From: Pseudomonas sp. NFACC02
GTDB lineage: Bacteria; Pseudomonadota; Gammaproteobacteria; Pseudomonadales; Pseudomonadaceae
Assembly: GCF_900110765.1 (NCBI RefSeq)
Contig: NZ_FOEO01000011.1
Coordinates: forward strand, 1 to 64,000
Direction of reading: 5' to 3'
Length of the DNA stretch: 64,000 nt
Shown: positions 1-8,701 of the stretch, piece after piece
How the letters are laid out: the number at the start of each line of letters is the position of its first letter
Numbering within the stretch: the stretch's first letter is position 1
The notes under the pieces: generated by a model
Database searches by the model: none
Told to the model about the DNA's origin: nothing
The model's input: only the letters and a program-made list of their open reading frames with translations
Position numbers and translations under genes: made by a program

Positions 1-305
1 CGAACTTGTACAAAGATCGCTGGAGGATCGAGCTGTTTTTCAAGTGGATCAAGCAACATCTGAAACTCAAACGCTTCTATGCCTTCTCCGAAAACGCCGT
101 GCGCCTGCAGATCTACAGCGCCTTGATCAGCTATCTGTTGTTGCACCTGTTCCACCGCCGCTCAGGGTTTCAGGGCTCGTTGTTTGAGCTGACGGTTCGT
201 ATCGCTTATGCCTTGCATGAACGGCCTGCTACCCAGGAATTCAAAGACCGACGACGACAGGAACAGGATCAGTTGAAGGCTGCTCAGGGCAGCCTTCAAC
301 TATGA
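1..305 (+). CDS. IS4-family transposase, C-terminal part (cut by window edge)
   Basis: The reading frame is open to the left edge, so only the last 100 or so residues are visible. They begin NLYKDRWRIELFFKWIKQHL, which contains the IS4 signature Y-x2-R-x3-E-x6-K with the third catalytic acid (E) of the DDE triad. The tail is basic and glutamine-rich. The stop is the TGA at 303-305. The right end of the element probably lies just past it, around 310-330, but without the left end neither the terminal repeats nor the target duplication can be defined. The next gene is on the opposite strand and looks intact. Confidence 0.85.
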   Translation, partial: NLYKDRWRIELFFKWIKQHLKLKRFYAFSENAVRLQIYSALISYLLLHLFHRRSGFQGSLFELTVRIAYALHERPATQEFKDRRRQEQDQLKAAQGSLQL

Positions 306-327
306 AACATATTTACCGGACACTAGT

Positions 328-421
328 GACGCTCTGCGTGGGAATACCTGTCAGGACGCTCCGCGTCCACGTTGACGCACAGCGTCAGTGGCTGCGTTAC
401 CACGCGGAGCGTGGGAACGAT
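328..421. repeat. Short dyad repeat (GCTCCGCGT / ACGCGGAGC) beside the IS end
   Basis: The gap between the transposase and the DUF454 gene holds several copies of a GACGCTCCGCGT-like word. One pair is inverted: GCTCCGCGT at about 358-366 and ACGCGGAGC at about 402-410. It resembles short intergenic palindromes scattered in fluorescent pseudomonads. The family assignment is by eye only. Confidence 0.45.
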
Positions 422-447
422 CAAACCATAGCCTGCGAATAAAGCCC

Positions 448-861
448 TCACCGCCGCAACGTCTTCTGCCGCACGATATAAATCGTCACCAAAACAGCAC
501 TTACCGCCATAAATACCCGCGCCCAGACCATCGGCACCAGCCAGCACGAAAAACCGATGCTGACCCACATCAGCCCGATCGCGTAGACCTTGCCCTTGAG
601 CGGAATACCCTCGCCATTCAGATACCCACGAATCCACGGGCCAAGCCGAGGGTGATCGACCAGCCAATGATAAAAACGAGGAGAACTGCGCGCGAAACAA
701 GCGGCGGCCAGCAGAAGAAAAGGCGTGGTCGGCAACACCGGAAGAAAAATCCCGATGACACCCAACGCCACGCTCAGCCAGCCAATGCCTTGCAACAGAT
801 ACCGCACGAACCGGGACCGGCTCGTGCGGCGTGTGAAATCACTGGAATTGCCGTGCGCCAT
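448..861 (-). CDS. DUF454 (YbaN-like) inner-membrane protein
   Basis: A protein of 137 residues from the ATG at 861. A basic N-terminus is followed by a hydrophobic helix with the family pattern LGVIGIFLPVLPTTPFLLLA, the motif CFARSSPRFYHWL, a loop with GPWIRGY, and two closely spaced C-terminal hydrophobic segments. This is the DUF454/YbaN family, of unknown biochemical role. The frame also extends to an upstream ATG at 909, but that start would lie inside the preceding YecA-like gene. The 861 start leaves a 10-nt gap, so the two genes probably form one transcript. Confidence 0.8.
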   Translation of the reverse strand: MAHGNSSDFTRRTSRSRFVRYLLQGIGWLSVALGVIGIFLPVLPTTPFLLLAAACFARSSPRFYHWLVDHPRLGPWIRGYLNGEGIPLKGKVYAIGLMWVSIGFSCWLVPMVWARVFMAVSAVLVTIYIVRQKTLRR

Positions 862-871
862 AGGCGCCGAC

Positions 872-1459
872 TCAATGGTGGCGAGGTTTGAGGATCGCCG
901 GCTTTTCATCCGGGGCGTGCAGCAACAGATACAGCGCGGTCAGCGCCTCAGGGATCTGCACGATCATGTCATCCATCAGGTTGGCATCTGCCGCAATGTC
1001 GGCGAACTCAGGTTGCTCGTCGAACAGGCCCGAACCGACCATGATCGGCAGCAGCATCTCGCTGACTTCCTCTTCGTCGTTCTCGAACCAGGCCGCTTCA
1101 CGCAGGAAGACGCCTTCCATGAAACCGATGCACCAGCCGCGCAGTTCGGAGTCGTCGGGGTCATCACCCAGGTCCAGGTCGCAAGGCAGTTCGAATTCTT
1201 CGTCCGACGCGAGCTGACGGGCGATGTGCGCCTTGAGCAGGATCAGGGTGGATTCGATCTCTTCGTGCTGAGCCTCGTCCGCGTAGTGCGGTGGCTCGGC
1301 GAACAGCGCATCGATCCACTCACGGTCCGGCACGGTTTCGGCACAGATCGAGAGCGCGGTCAGGTAGCCATGGGCGGCCACATAGTCCAGCGCTTCGTCA
1401 TGCAGCTCATCGGCGTCGAGGAAGGCTTGCAGGCGGTGTAATTGCTCAGCGAAGGACAT
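872..1459 (-). CDS. YecA/UPF0149 family protein
   Basis: A 195-residue acidic protein starting MSFAEQLHRLQAFLDADE. It has the family feature of a Gly-Trp-Cys helix (ELRGWCIGFMEGVFLREAAW) and a glutamate/aspartate-rich middle. The start at 1459 is preceded by a Shine-Dalgarno-like AAGG; the frame runs further upstream but without a better start. YgfB/YecA-type proteins are widespread in gammaproteobacteria. Some regulate antibiotic-related genes in P. aeruginosa, but nothing in this copy shows its target. No C-terminal SEC-C zinc motif is present. Confidence 0.75.
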   Translation of the reverse strand: MSFAEQLHRLQAFLDADELHDEALDYVAAHGYLTALSICAETVPDREWIDALFAEPPHYADEAQHEEIESTLILLKAHIARQLASDEEFELPCDLDLGDDPDDSELRGWCIGFMEGVFLREAAWFENDEEEVSEMLLPIMVGSGLFDEQPEFADIAADANLMDDMIVQIPEALTALYLLLHAPDEKPAILKPRHH

Positions 1460-1601
1460 TGAAGGACTACCTTGGAAATAAACGATGCTGAATTCTAGGC
1501 CCTGAGCGCTGCAGATGCCAGTCAAGAGGCCGTTGGAATCGGCATTCGCGCTAATTTCGACCGCTCATGTCACCGCTGTCCTATCTGTCCGGGCGCTCCG
1601 G

Positions 1602-1607
1602 TATACT
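1602..1607 (+). promoter_or_regulatory. Candidate -10 element (TATACT) for recQ
   Basis: TATACT lies 64 nt upstream of the recQ ATG, in the gap between the divergent YecA-like gene and recQ. No good -35 hexamer is seen at 16-18 nt, so this is a weak call. Confidence 0.35.
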
Positions 1608-1670
1608 GCCGCGCTTTGCGATTTCGACAGCGAATCTTCACCCGCTGCAGCGGCACCATCCGGGGTATTT

Positions 1671-3797
1671 ATGCTCGACCAGGCTCAACGCGTACTTAAA
1701 GACATCTTCGGCTACGACAGTTTTCGTGGCTTTCAGGGTGCCATTATCGAACGCGTGGCCAAGGGTGGAGATGCGCTGGTACTGATGCCGACCGGCGGCG
1801 GCAAATCCCTGTGTTTTCAGGTGCCTGGCCTGTTGCGTGACGGTCTGGCGGTGGTGGTGTCGCCGTTGATCGCCCTGATGGACGATCAGGTGGCGACGCT
1901 CGAAGAACTGGGCGTGTCGGCGGCGGCGCTGAACTCGACCCTCAGCCCCGAGCAGCAACGGGACCTGGCCAACCGCATCCGTCTGGGCGAAGTGAAGATG
2001 CTGTACCTGGCGCCGGAGCGTCTGGTTCAGCCGCGCATGCTGTCGTTTCTGCAAAACCTGAACATTGCCCTGTTCGCCATCGACGAAGCCCACTGCGTGT
2101 CGCAATGGGGGCATGATTTCCGACCCGAATACCTGCAACTGGGTCAACTGGCCGAGCTGTTCCCGGATGTCCCGCGCATTGCGCTGACCGCGACCGCCGA
2201 CAAGCGGACGCGGGAGGAAATCGTCACCCGTCTGCATTTGCAGAACGCCGAGCGTTTCCTGTCCAGTTTCGATCGTCCCAACATCTTCTATCGCATCGTG
2301 CCCAAGGAACAGCCGCGCAAGCAGTTGCTGGCGTTTCTTTCCGAGCGCCGCAGCGACGCGGGCATTGTCTACTGCCTGTCGCGCAAGAAAGTCGAAGAAA
2401 CCGCCGCCTTCCTCAGCGACAACGGTTATCCCGCGCTGCCGTATCACGCGGGCCTGCCCATCGAAACGCGTTCGGAAAACCAGCGCCGCTTCCTGAACGA
2501 GGAAGGGCTGATCATGGTCGCCACCATCGCCTTTGGCATGGGCATCGACAAGCCCAACGTGCGCTTCGTTGCGCACATGGACCTGCCCAAGTCGCTGGAA
2601 GCGTATTACCAGGAAACGGGCCGGGCAGGGCGTGATGGTCTGCCGGCCGACGCCTGGATGGCTTATGGCTTGCAAGACGTGCTGATGCTCAAGCAGATGC
2701 TGCAGAACTCCGAAGGTGATGAGCGCCACAAGCGTGTCGAGCACCACAAGCTGGATGCAATGCTGGCCTTGTGTGAAGAAACCCGCTGTCGGCGTCAGGC
2801 GCTGTTGGCGTACTTCGACGAAGACATGCCCAACCCCTGCGGTCATTGCGACAACTGTGTCGACGGCGTGCAGACCTGGGACGCCACCGAGCCCGCGCGT
2901 CAGGCCCTGTCGGCGATCTATCGCACCGGTCAGCGTTATGGTGTCGGTCATCTGGTAGACGTCCTGTTGGGCAAGGAAAACGACAAGGTCCTGAGCTTCG
3001 GCCATCAGAAACTGGCGGTGTTTGGGGTGGGCAAGGCCCGTAGTGAGGGCGAGTGGCGCTCCTTGTTCCGTCAGCTGGTGGCACGGGGGCTGGCCGACAT
3101 CGATCTGGAAGGTTACGGCGGCCTGCGTCTGAGCGACACCTGCCGCCCCTTGCTGCGGGGCGAAGTGACATTGCAACTGCGCCGTGATCTCAAACCGCAA
3201 ACCACGCCGAAAGCGTCGGGCAGCCCGGCCAGTCAACTGGTCCGTGGCGAAGAGCGCGAACAGTGGGAAGCGTTGCGCGCATTGCGCCGCAAGCTGGCGG
3301 AAGAGCATGGCGTGCCGCCATACGTTATTTTCCCCGACTCGACCTTGCTGGAAATGCTGCGCAGCCAGCCCGGCACGATGGCCGAGATGGGCAGGGTCAG
3401 CGGTGTGGGCGCGCGCAAGCTGGAACGTTACGGCGAGGCGTTCCTGGAGGTGCTCGGCGGCGCGGCGCCTGCTCCGCGGGTCGTGACCGATGTGCGGCAT
3501 GAGTTGATCAGCCTGGCCCGTGCCGGAATGACGCCGATGCAGATTGCCGGTCAACTCCAGTGCTCGGAAAAGAACGTCTACACGATGCTCGCCGAGGCGA
3601 TTGGCAAACAGCAGCTGTCGTTGGAGCAGGCGCTGGACCTGCCCGAAGACCTGCTCAGCGAGATTCAGGATGCTTTCCTTGACGGTGAAGGCGAACTGCC
3701 CCCCGTCGCCGCGATCGCTGAACTGTTCACCGGGCGCGTGCCCGAAGGCGTGCTGTATTGCGTGCGTGCGGCGTTGCAGTCGGAGTTTGAGGTTTAA
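1671..3797 (+). CDS. recQ: ATP-dependent DNA helicase RecQ
   Basis: A 708-residue 3'-5' DNA helicase of recombination and replication-fork repair. Motif I is TGGGKS (41-46) and motif II is DEAH (138-141), followed by the RecQ aromatic-rich loop [11 protein letters not shown]. Motif VI is in [12 protein letters not shown]. The RQC zinc cluster follows (CEETRC then CGHCDNC, about 367-400), then a winged helix and an HRDC domain at about 530-610. The start at 1671 was chosen because [15 protein letters not shown] is the normal RecQ N-terminus; the open frame upstream to 1515 is not conserved-looking. The protein is about 100 residues longer than E. coli RecQ, with an extra helical C-terminal tail containing an HTH-like [15 protein letters not shown]. 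Confidence 0.95.
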   Translation: MLDQAQRVLKDIFGYDSFRGFQGAIIERVAKGGDALVLMPTGGGKSLCFQVPGLLRDGLAVVVSPLIALMDDQVATLEELGVSAAALNSTLSPEQQRDLANRIRLGEVKMLYLAPERLVQPRMLSFLQNLNIALFAIDEAHCVSQWGHDFRPEYLQLGQLAELFPDVPRIALTATADKRTREEIVTRLHLQNAERFLSSFDRPNIFYRIVPKEQPRKQLLAFLSERRSDAGIVYCLSRKKVEETAAFLSDNGYPALPYHAGLPIETRSENQRRFLNEEGLIMVATIAFGMGIDKPNVRFVAHMDLPKSLEAYYQETGRAGRDGLPADAWMAYGLQDVLMLKQMLQNSEGDERHKRVEHHKLDAMLALCEETRCRRQALLAYFDEDMPNPCGHCDNCVDGVQTWDATEPARQALSAIYRTGQRYGVGHLVDVLLGKENDKVLSFGHQKLAVFGVGKARSEGEWRSLFRQLVARGLADIDLEGYGGLRLSDTCRPLLRGEVTLQLRRDLKPQTTPKASGSPASQLVRGEEREQWEALRALRRKLAEEHGVPPYVIFPDSTLLEMLRSQPGTMAEMGRVSGVGARKLERYGEAFLEVLGGAAPAPRVVTDVRHELISLARAGMTPMQIAGQLQCSEKNVYTMLAEAIGKQQLSLEQALDLPEDLLSEIQDAFLDGEGELPPVAAIAELFTGRVPEGVLYCVRAALQSEFEV

Positions 3798-3890
3798 GTC
3801 ACGTCCACGCCAAACCTGCCGCTCTTCGGACTCATCCCGTCCCTGCGACGAAACACCGCGCCTGGCTACTTGCCTCGTTCCAAGCTCCAT

Positions 3891-3938
3891 GGTTAGCTGC
3901 CTATTAATTAGGAATCGTCTTTAACCATCGAGTTAACT
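3891..3938 (+). promoter_or_regulatory. AT-rich dyad upstream of the MarR gene, candidate operator
   Basis: Just before the marR-type gene lies the near-palindrome CCTATTAATTAGG (3900-3912), followed by further TTAAC words up to the start codon. MarR/SlyA proteins bind AT-rich dyads of this size and often autoregulate, so this is the likely operator. This is inference only. Confidence 0.35.
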
Positions 3939-4373
3939 ATGCCATTAACAGAAGAACACCGCTTTGGCATGCAGTTGGCCAACCTTTCCCGTGGTTGGCG
4001 TGCCGAGCTCGACCGTCGTCTGGCCGATCTCGGGTTGTCCCAGGCCCGTTGGCTGGTCCTCTTGCATCTGGCGCGTTTCAAGGAGGCGCCGACTCAGCGC
4101 GAACTGGCACAAAGCGTCGGCGTAGAAGGGCCGACGTTGGCCCGCCTGCTCGACAGCCTTGAAAATCAGGGGCTGGTCCGTCGTCAGGCCGTCGTCGAAG
4201 ATCGCCGTGCGAAAAAGATCCTGTTGTGCGAGCCCGCCCGACCGCTGATCGAGAAAATCGAAACCATTGCGACGGCGTTGCGTCATGAACTTTTTGTCGG
4301 CATTGATGAGGAAGAGTTGCGCATCTGTATGCGCGTTCATTCGACCATCCTGGCGAATCTGGAAAAATCTTGA
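3939..4373 (+). CDS. MarR/SlyA-family transcriptional regulator
   Basis: A 144-residue dimeric winged-helix regulator. The recognition region reads PTQRELAQSVGVEGPTLARL, followed by the wing with the DRRAKKI pattern typical of MarR proteins, flanked by helical dimerisation segments. It sits between recQ and a FimV-like gene, all on the plus strand. The ligand cannot be told from sequence. I recall a MarR-type regulator near recQ in P. aeruginosa too, so the position looks ancestral. Confidence 0.88.
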   Translation: MPLTEEHRFGMQLANLSRGWRAELDRRLADLGLSQARWLVLLHLARFKEAPTQRELAQSVGVEGPTLARLLDSLENQGLVRRQAVVEDRRAKKILLCEPARPLIEKIETIATALRHELFVGIDEEELRICMRVHSTILANLEKS

Positions 4374-4509
4374 GCGCATGGCGTTAAGTCGGCGACAAAT
4401 ACGTTGAAGGTGTCGAAACATCCTGTTCTATTTGCACCCATACTGGTTTTTCCCGGACACGCTGTCCGCTTCACGAAATTGCAGGGAAGCCTGCCTTATA
4501 AGGGTTCGC

Positions 4510-6822
4510 ATGCTGAAGAGTTTTCAGGCCGGTCGTCGGCGCGGGTGTCACGCAGCGTCTCGCGTTCAGTCGGGTCTTCGCACAGGGTTGCTCGCTGTAG
4601 CGGTCGCTTCGGCAGCCATGCTCCACAGCACCGTGGCAGCTGCTCTGGGCTTGGGCGAAATCACTCTGCATTCGGCGCTCGGCCAGCCTTTCAACGCTGA
4701 CATCGAACTGATCGAAGCGGGCGGCCTGACCCCTGAAGAAATCGTCGTTGCGCTGGCACCGGCTGAAGCCTTCACCAAGGCAGGCGTGGAACGTGTTTTT
4801 TTCCTCAATGACCTGCGTTTTACCCCCGTTATTCGTGGCAGCCGTGCCGTCGTGCACGTCGAATCGCGCAAAGCGGTCACTGAACCGTATATGGATTTTG
4901 TCGTGCGTCTGGTGCGACCCAACGGCGATCAGTTGCGCGAATACACGGTACTGCTCGACCCGCCCACTTCACCAACGGGCCTCGCCGCGACGCGCAGCCG
5001 TGCTCAATCGCCTGCCTCGGGCGAAAAAAATGACGTCTCCCGACTGCCCGTCGCGCCACCGAAGGCTGTGCAGGGCAAGCGTTACACCGTGGTCTCCGGC
5101 GACACGCTGGCAGGCATCGCGCGCCGCATGCAGGCGCCGGGCAGCAAGGCTTCTGGCAATGAGCTCATCAGCGGTATTCAGGCGCTCAACCCCCAGGCTT
5201 TCCCCAATGGTGAGCGCAGCCAGTTGAAGGTCGGCCAAGTTCTGTTGTTGCCGGACAGCGCGATCGAACCCAAACCATCCGTACCCGCCACTGCGGGCGC
5301 CCGGCCTCCGACCACTGCTCCCGGCACAGCGCCCCTTGTGCCAGGCGCCCCTGCGCCGGCATCGGATGCCGGCCAGCAGTTGACCGCCACTGCGTTGGAA
5401 AACCAGCAACTGGCCAAAACCGTGGACGACCTCAAGGCGCAGGTCCAGCAGGCGAATGAGGACGAGGCGGGCAAAGACAAACAGATCATCGAGTTGCAGA
5501 CGCAACTGGCTGAAATGAAAGCGCTGGCGGCGCGACCTGCGCCCGCCGCTGTGCCTGCTCCGGCACCTGCAAGCCCTTCTGTCGAGAAGACCCAGCCGGT
5601 TGCGACGGCGCCTGCGCCTGTTCAAGTGCCGGCCGCGGCGCCGTCGGTGGAAGACGATGAGCTGCCATGGACGACGATCCTGGCCGCCTTGCTGGTCCTG
5701 CTGTTACTGCTCGCGCTGGCGTGGTCTGTCCGGCGCAATCGCATCAAAAACCAGTTGGCGCTGCAACCTGAGCCTGCCGAACCGATCATCAAGCCGGCCC
5801 AGGCGACGGTCACACCGGTCTTCGAAGTGCCCGCCGTGACGCCGCGCCCGGTGGCCACTGCCGCGCCGGCTGCCGGCACCACCGCGCCCGCAGGTCAGCG
5901 TCTCGCCGGGGCTGCGACGGATGCACTGGACGGGGCGAGCATTTACATTGCGTACGGTCGTTTTGCCGAGGCGCTGGCGATCCTGCGAGAGGCACTCGAC
6001 AAGCAGCCTCAGCGCACCGATGTGCGGCTGCGCATTCTTGAATTGTTGGGCGAGCAGGGCGATATCGCCGGGTTCGACGCCGAAGAAAAGGTCCTGCTTG
6101 ACCAGGGTATTGAGGCGCAGAAGCTTGAAGAGATCCGCAGTCGTTATCCGAAACTCAAGGCGGTGGCTGCCCCGGTGGCGCCCGCACCGCTGGCGGCAGA
6201 GTCGTCAGTGACGCCGGGCCTCGTAGCAGGGGCTGCTGTCGGCGCAGGGATTGCGGCAGCCCGCGACACCCCGGCAGGCCAACTGGACGAAAACGCAGCG
6301 GCGGCCCTGAATCCCGATCCAGCGGACGATTTCCAGCTCAACCTGGACGAACTGTCGATGGACGCCGACTGGGACCTGGTCGACCCGTTCGACAGCACCC
6401 CGGCACCGCGCACGCCTGCGCCCGAAGCGCCGCCCGCGCTGGATCCGTCGTTCTCCTCCAACCTGACGGAATTGCCGGAAGTCTTCGAAATGCCGGAAGA
6501 GCAGTTCCTCAGCGACTTCGCCGAGGAAGACGAAACGATAGACATGGACGTGCAGTTCGAGGAAGAGCCCAAGCCTGTCTCGATCGTGCAAAGCAACAGT
6601 GACCTGATGGACGATGCGTTTCTCGACAGTTTCATGACCGACGACACCGAATTCGACCTGATGGACCTGGATGAAGCGCCACTGAGCAAGATCAATGAAG
6701 CGCAAGTGTTGATCGATGAAGGCAATATCGAGGAGGCACGACGGCTGTTGCAGCAAGTCATTGATGAGTCCGACGACGGCCCTCGGCAAACGGCACGTGA
6801 TCTACTGGCCGGGCTGGGCTGA
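4510..6822 (+). CDS. FimV/HubP-like LysM-domain membrane protein
   Basis: A 770-residue protein from the ATG at 4510. It has a signal/anchor segment (about 25-46) and the FimV N-terminal motif LGEITLHSALGQPFNADIEL. A LysM peptidoglycan-binding domain lies near 190-248 (RYTVVSGDTLAGIARRM). Next come a Pro/Ala-rich linker, a coiled coil (about 290-340) and one transmembrane helix (about 384-408). The C-terminal half is cytoplasmic and acidic, with a TPR-like stretch, ending in the FimV C-terminal motif EAQVLIDEGNIEEARRLLQ. FimV/HubP proteins are polar landmarks for type IV pili and flagella. It is shorter than canonical FimV and lies beside recQ rather than truA, so it is probably a paralogue. 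Confidence 0.85.
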   Translation: MLKSFQAGRRRGCHAASRVQSGLRTGLLAVAVASAAMLHSTVAAALGLGEITLHSALGQPFNADIELIEAGGLTPEEIVVALAPAEAFTKAGVERVFFLNDLRFTPVIRGSRAVVHVESRKAVTEPYMDFVVRLVRPNGDQLREYTVLLDPPTSPTGLAATRSRAQSPASGEKNDVSRLPVAPPKAVQGKRYTVVSGDTLAGIARRMQAPGSKASGNELISGIQALNPQAFPNGERSQLKVGQVLLLPDSAIEPKPSVPATAGARPPTTAPGTAPLVPGAPAPASDAGQQLTATALENQQLAKTVDDLKAQVQQANEDEAGKDKQIIELQTQLAEMKALAARPAPAAVPAPAPASPSVEKTQPVATAPAPVQVPAAAPSVEDDELPWTTILAALLVLLLLLALAWSVRRNRIKNQLALQPEPAEPIIKPAQATVTPVFEVPAVTPRPVATAAPAAGTTAPAGQRLAGAATDALDGASIYIAYGRFAEALAILREALDKQPQRTDVRLRILELLGEQGDIAGFDAEEKVLLDQGIEAQKLEEIRSRYPKLKAVAAPVAPAPLAAESSVTPGLVAGAAVGAGIAAARDTPAGQLDENAAAALNPDPADDFQLNLDELSMDADWDLVDPFDSTPAPRTPAPEAPPALDPSFSSNLTELPEVFEMPEEQFLSDFAEEDETIDMDVQFEEEPKPVSIVQSNSDLMDDAFLDSFMTDDTEFDLMDLDEAPLSKINEAQVLIDEGNIEEARRLLQQVIDESDDGPRQTARDLLAGLG

Positions 6823-6825
6823 GCC

Positions 6826-7122
6826 ATGACTGGGAAACCTGAGATCGTCATCACGTATTGCACGCAATGCCAGTGGCTGTTGCGTGCGGCGTGGCTCGCT
6901 CAGGAACTACTCAGTACCTTCGGCGACGACCTGGGAAAGGTGTCGTTGGTGCCGGGGACCGGCGGGGTGTTCCACATTACCTGCAACGCCGTGCAGATCT
7001 GGGAGCGCAAGGCCGATGGCGGCTTCCCCGAAGCCAAGATCCTCAAGCAACGCGTGCGCGACCAGATCGATCCCGAGCGCGACCTCGGCCATAACGACCG
7101 CAACACCCCGCTCGACAGTTGA
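6826..7122 (+). CDS. SelT/SelW/SelH (Rdx) family thioredoxin-like protein, Cys form
   Basis: A 98-residue protein with the Rdx fold signature. The N-terminal strand EIVITYCTQCQWLLRAAWLA carries CxxC where selenoprotein W relatives have CxxU, followed by GTGGVFHI and the segment FPEAKILKQRVRDQIDPERDLGH. The family is thought to act in thiol redox chemistry; the partner is unknown. It begins 4 nt after the FimV-like stop codon, so the two are almost certainly cotranscribed. Confidence 0.85.
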   Translation: MTGKPEIVITYCTQCQWLLRAAWLAQELLSTFGDDLGKVSLVPGTGGVFHITCNAVQIWERKADGGFPEAKILKQRVRDQIDPERDLGHNDRNTPLDS

Positions 7123-7209
7123 CATGACTTGCGTCTGACGACGCCCCGCGTTGTGGTGGGAGCGAGCTCAGTGTCCTGGAACTACGGCACTGTGTTGCCT
7201 CGTTTGTCA

Positions 7210-7248
7210 TGTCATCAAACCTCAACAATGCCGTCATGTTCATTTCAC
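7210..7248 (+). promoter_or_regulatory. Pho-box-like 11-bp direct repeats
   Basis: Four hexamers start exactly 11 bp apart: TGTCAT (7210), CTCAAC (7221), CGTCAT (7232) and TTTCAC (7243). PhoB boxes are direct repeats of CTGTCAT/TTTCAT-like words at this spacing. The last repeat ends 42 nt before the metallophosphoesterase ATG. Two repeats fit well and two are degenerate. Confidence 0.4.
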
Positions 7249-7290
7249 TGACCCGGTCCACCCTTGTGGAAACTCAAGTGGAGGTCATCC

Positions 7291-8106
7291 ATGAGCATTG
7301 CCGAGAACGTGAAACCGAGTCGTAAGCAGCGTGTCCGGACCTTATGGATCTCTGATGTGCATCTGGGAACCCGGGACTGTCAGGCCGAGCACCTGTCCGG
7401 TTTTCTCAAGCAGTATCATGCCGACAGGGTTTATCTGGTCGGCGATATCATTGATGGGTGGAAACTGCGCGGCGGTATGTACTGGCCGCAAGCGCACACC
7501 AACGTCATCCGCCGTCTGTTGACCATGAGTAAGCGGGGGACCGAAGTGATTTATGTCACGGGTAACCACGACGAGTTCTTGCGCCGTTATTCCAAGCTGA
7601 TTCTGGGCAATATCCAGTTGGTCGATGAAGCCGAGCACGTCACCGCCGACGGTCGACGCCTGCTGGTGATCCATGGCGATCAGTTCGACGTGATTACCCG
7701 TTACCACCGCTGGCTGGCGTTTCTGGGCGATTCGGCCTATGAATTCACCCTGACCCTCAACCGCTGGCTCAACCACTGGCGCGCCAAATACGGGTATGGC
7801 TACTGGTCACTGTCGGCGTACTTGAAGCACAAGGTCAAGACGGCCGTGAACTTCATCAGCGACTTCGAAGAAGCCATCGCTCATGAATGCGTCAAGCGTG
7901 GGCTGGACGGCGTGGTCTGCGGGCACATTCACCATGCCGAGATTCGACAGGTGGGCGCAGTGGAGTACCTGAACTGCGGCGACTGGGTCGAGTCCTGCAC
8001 GGCGCTCATCGAGCATTGGGACGGGACCATCGAGCTGTTCCGACTGGCCGATGCGCACATCAAGGCCAGGAACCTGGCGACGGAGGCCGTCGGCGAGACG
8101 GTTTGA
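7291..8106 (+). CDS. LpxH/PlcP-like metallophosphoesterase (annotatable as UDP-2,3-diacylglucosamine diphosphatase)
   Basis: A 271-residue calcineurin-like phosphoesterase. The metal-binding blocks are all present: SDVHLG, GDIIDGW, GNHDEFLR, HGDQFD and GHIHHAE. The protein continues to ECVKRGLDGVV and the final NCGDWVE. The start at 7291 (MSIAENV) follows a GGAGG-type ribosome site; the frame could extend to 7264. Close relatives are called LpxH-like lipid A enzymes, but the same family includes PlcP, the phosphate-starvation phospholipase C of lipid remodelling. The Pho-box-like repeats upstream favour the second role. Specificity cannot be fixed from sequence. Confidence 0.8.
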   Translation: MSIAENVKPSRKQRVRTLWISDVHLGTRDCQAEHLSGFLKQYHADRVYLVGDIIDGWKLRGGMYWPQAHTNVIRRLLTMSKRGTEVIYVTGNHDEFLRRYSKLILGNIQLVDEAEHVTADGRRLLVIHGDQFDVITRYHRWLAFLGDSAYEFTLTLNRWLNHWRAKYGYGYWSLSAYLKHKVKTAVNFISDFEEAIAHECVKRGLDGVVCGHIHHAEIRQVGAVEYLNCGDWVESCTALIEHWDGTIELFRLADAHIKARNLATEAVGETV

Positions 8107-8133
8107 CAGGCCGCAATGCCGGCGTTGGCAACC

Positions 8134-8219
8134 TGTAAGCGCGCTTGCTCGCGATTGCGGTGTGCCAGTCAACGAACCTGTCACAGACGTGCCGCCATCA
8201 CGGGCGAGCACGCGCCTAA
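8134..8219. repeat. Degenerate REPIN
   Basis: Two diverged REP arms face each other (GTAAGCGCGCTTGCTCGCGA and, inverted, CGGGCGAGCACGCGC) with about 45 bp between. It lies in the gap between two convergent genes. Confidence 0.65.
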
Positions 8220-8252
8220 AGCAAATAGCTGTTATCAGTCCCTATCGCCGAG

Positions 8253-8570
8253 TTAAAAAGGCACTTTGCCAGTCAGCATGTCCCGGTACATCACGAAATC
8301 GCCGAGCAAGCTGTAGAACGGATGCTTGAACGTGGCAGGCCGGTTCTTTTCGAAAAAGAAATGCCCCACCCATGCGAAGGTGTAACCCGCCAGCGGCAGC
8401 ACCCACAGCCACACCCAGCTGGCGCTGAGCACAACGGTCGCCAGGATCAGGATCACTAGACTCGTGCCGATGAAATGCAGACGCCGACAGGTGCTGTCAC
8501 GGTGTTCCTGCAGGTAATACGGATAGAAATCGGCGAATCGCTCAAAGTTTTTTACGTCATCCACAGCCAT
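8253..8570 (-). CDS. DUF962 / Mpo1-like membrane protein
   Basis: A 105-residue protein starting MAVDDVKNFERFADFYPYYL. It has the family histidines in EHRDSTCRRLHFIG and FAWVGHFFFEKNRPATFKHP, and ends GDFVMYRDMLTGKVPF. Two or three hydrophobic segments lie between. The yeast relative Mpo1 is an iron-dependent dioxygenase of 2-hydroxy fatty acid alpha-oxidation, and the conserved histidines are compatible with metal binding. The role in bacteria is not established. It is transcribed alone, convergent with the metallophosphoesterase. Confidence 0.85.
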   Translation of the reverse strand: MAVDDVKNFERFADFYPYYLQEHRDSTCRRLHFIGTSLVILILATVVLSASWVWLWVLPLAGYTFAWVGHFFFEKNRPATFKHPFYSLLGDFVMYRDMLTGKVPF

Positions 8571-8701
8571 TGTCTCTGATGCCCGTCATGTGAATCAGTT
8601 TAGCCGAGCGCTCCTGGCGACCAGTGACAATGGGTGCCAACGTAGTATCCTTCGGCTATCCGTCGCAGGGGGCGACCGATTCTGAACAAGAAGACGTGAG
8701 C

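Noticed and set aside
1638..3890. A 750-codon open frame on the minus strand opposite recQ
   Set aside because: It is the antisense shadow of a GC-rich gene: His/Gln/Arg-rich, low complexity, no domain, and wholly covered by recQ.
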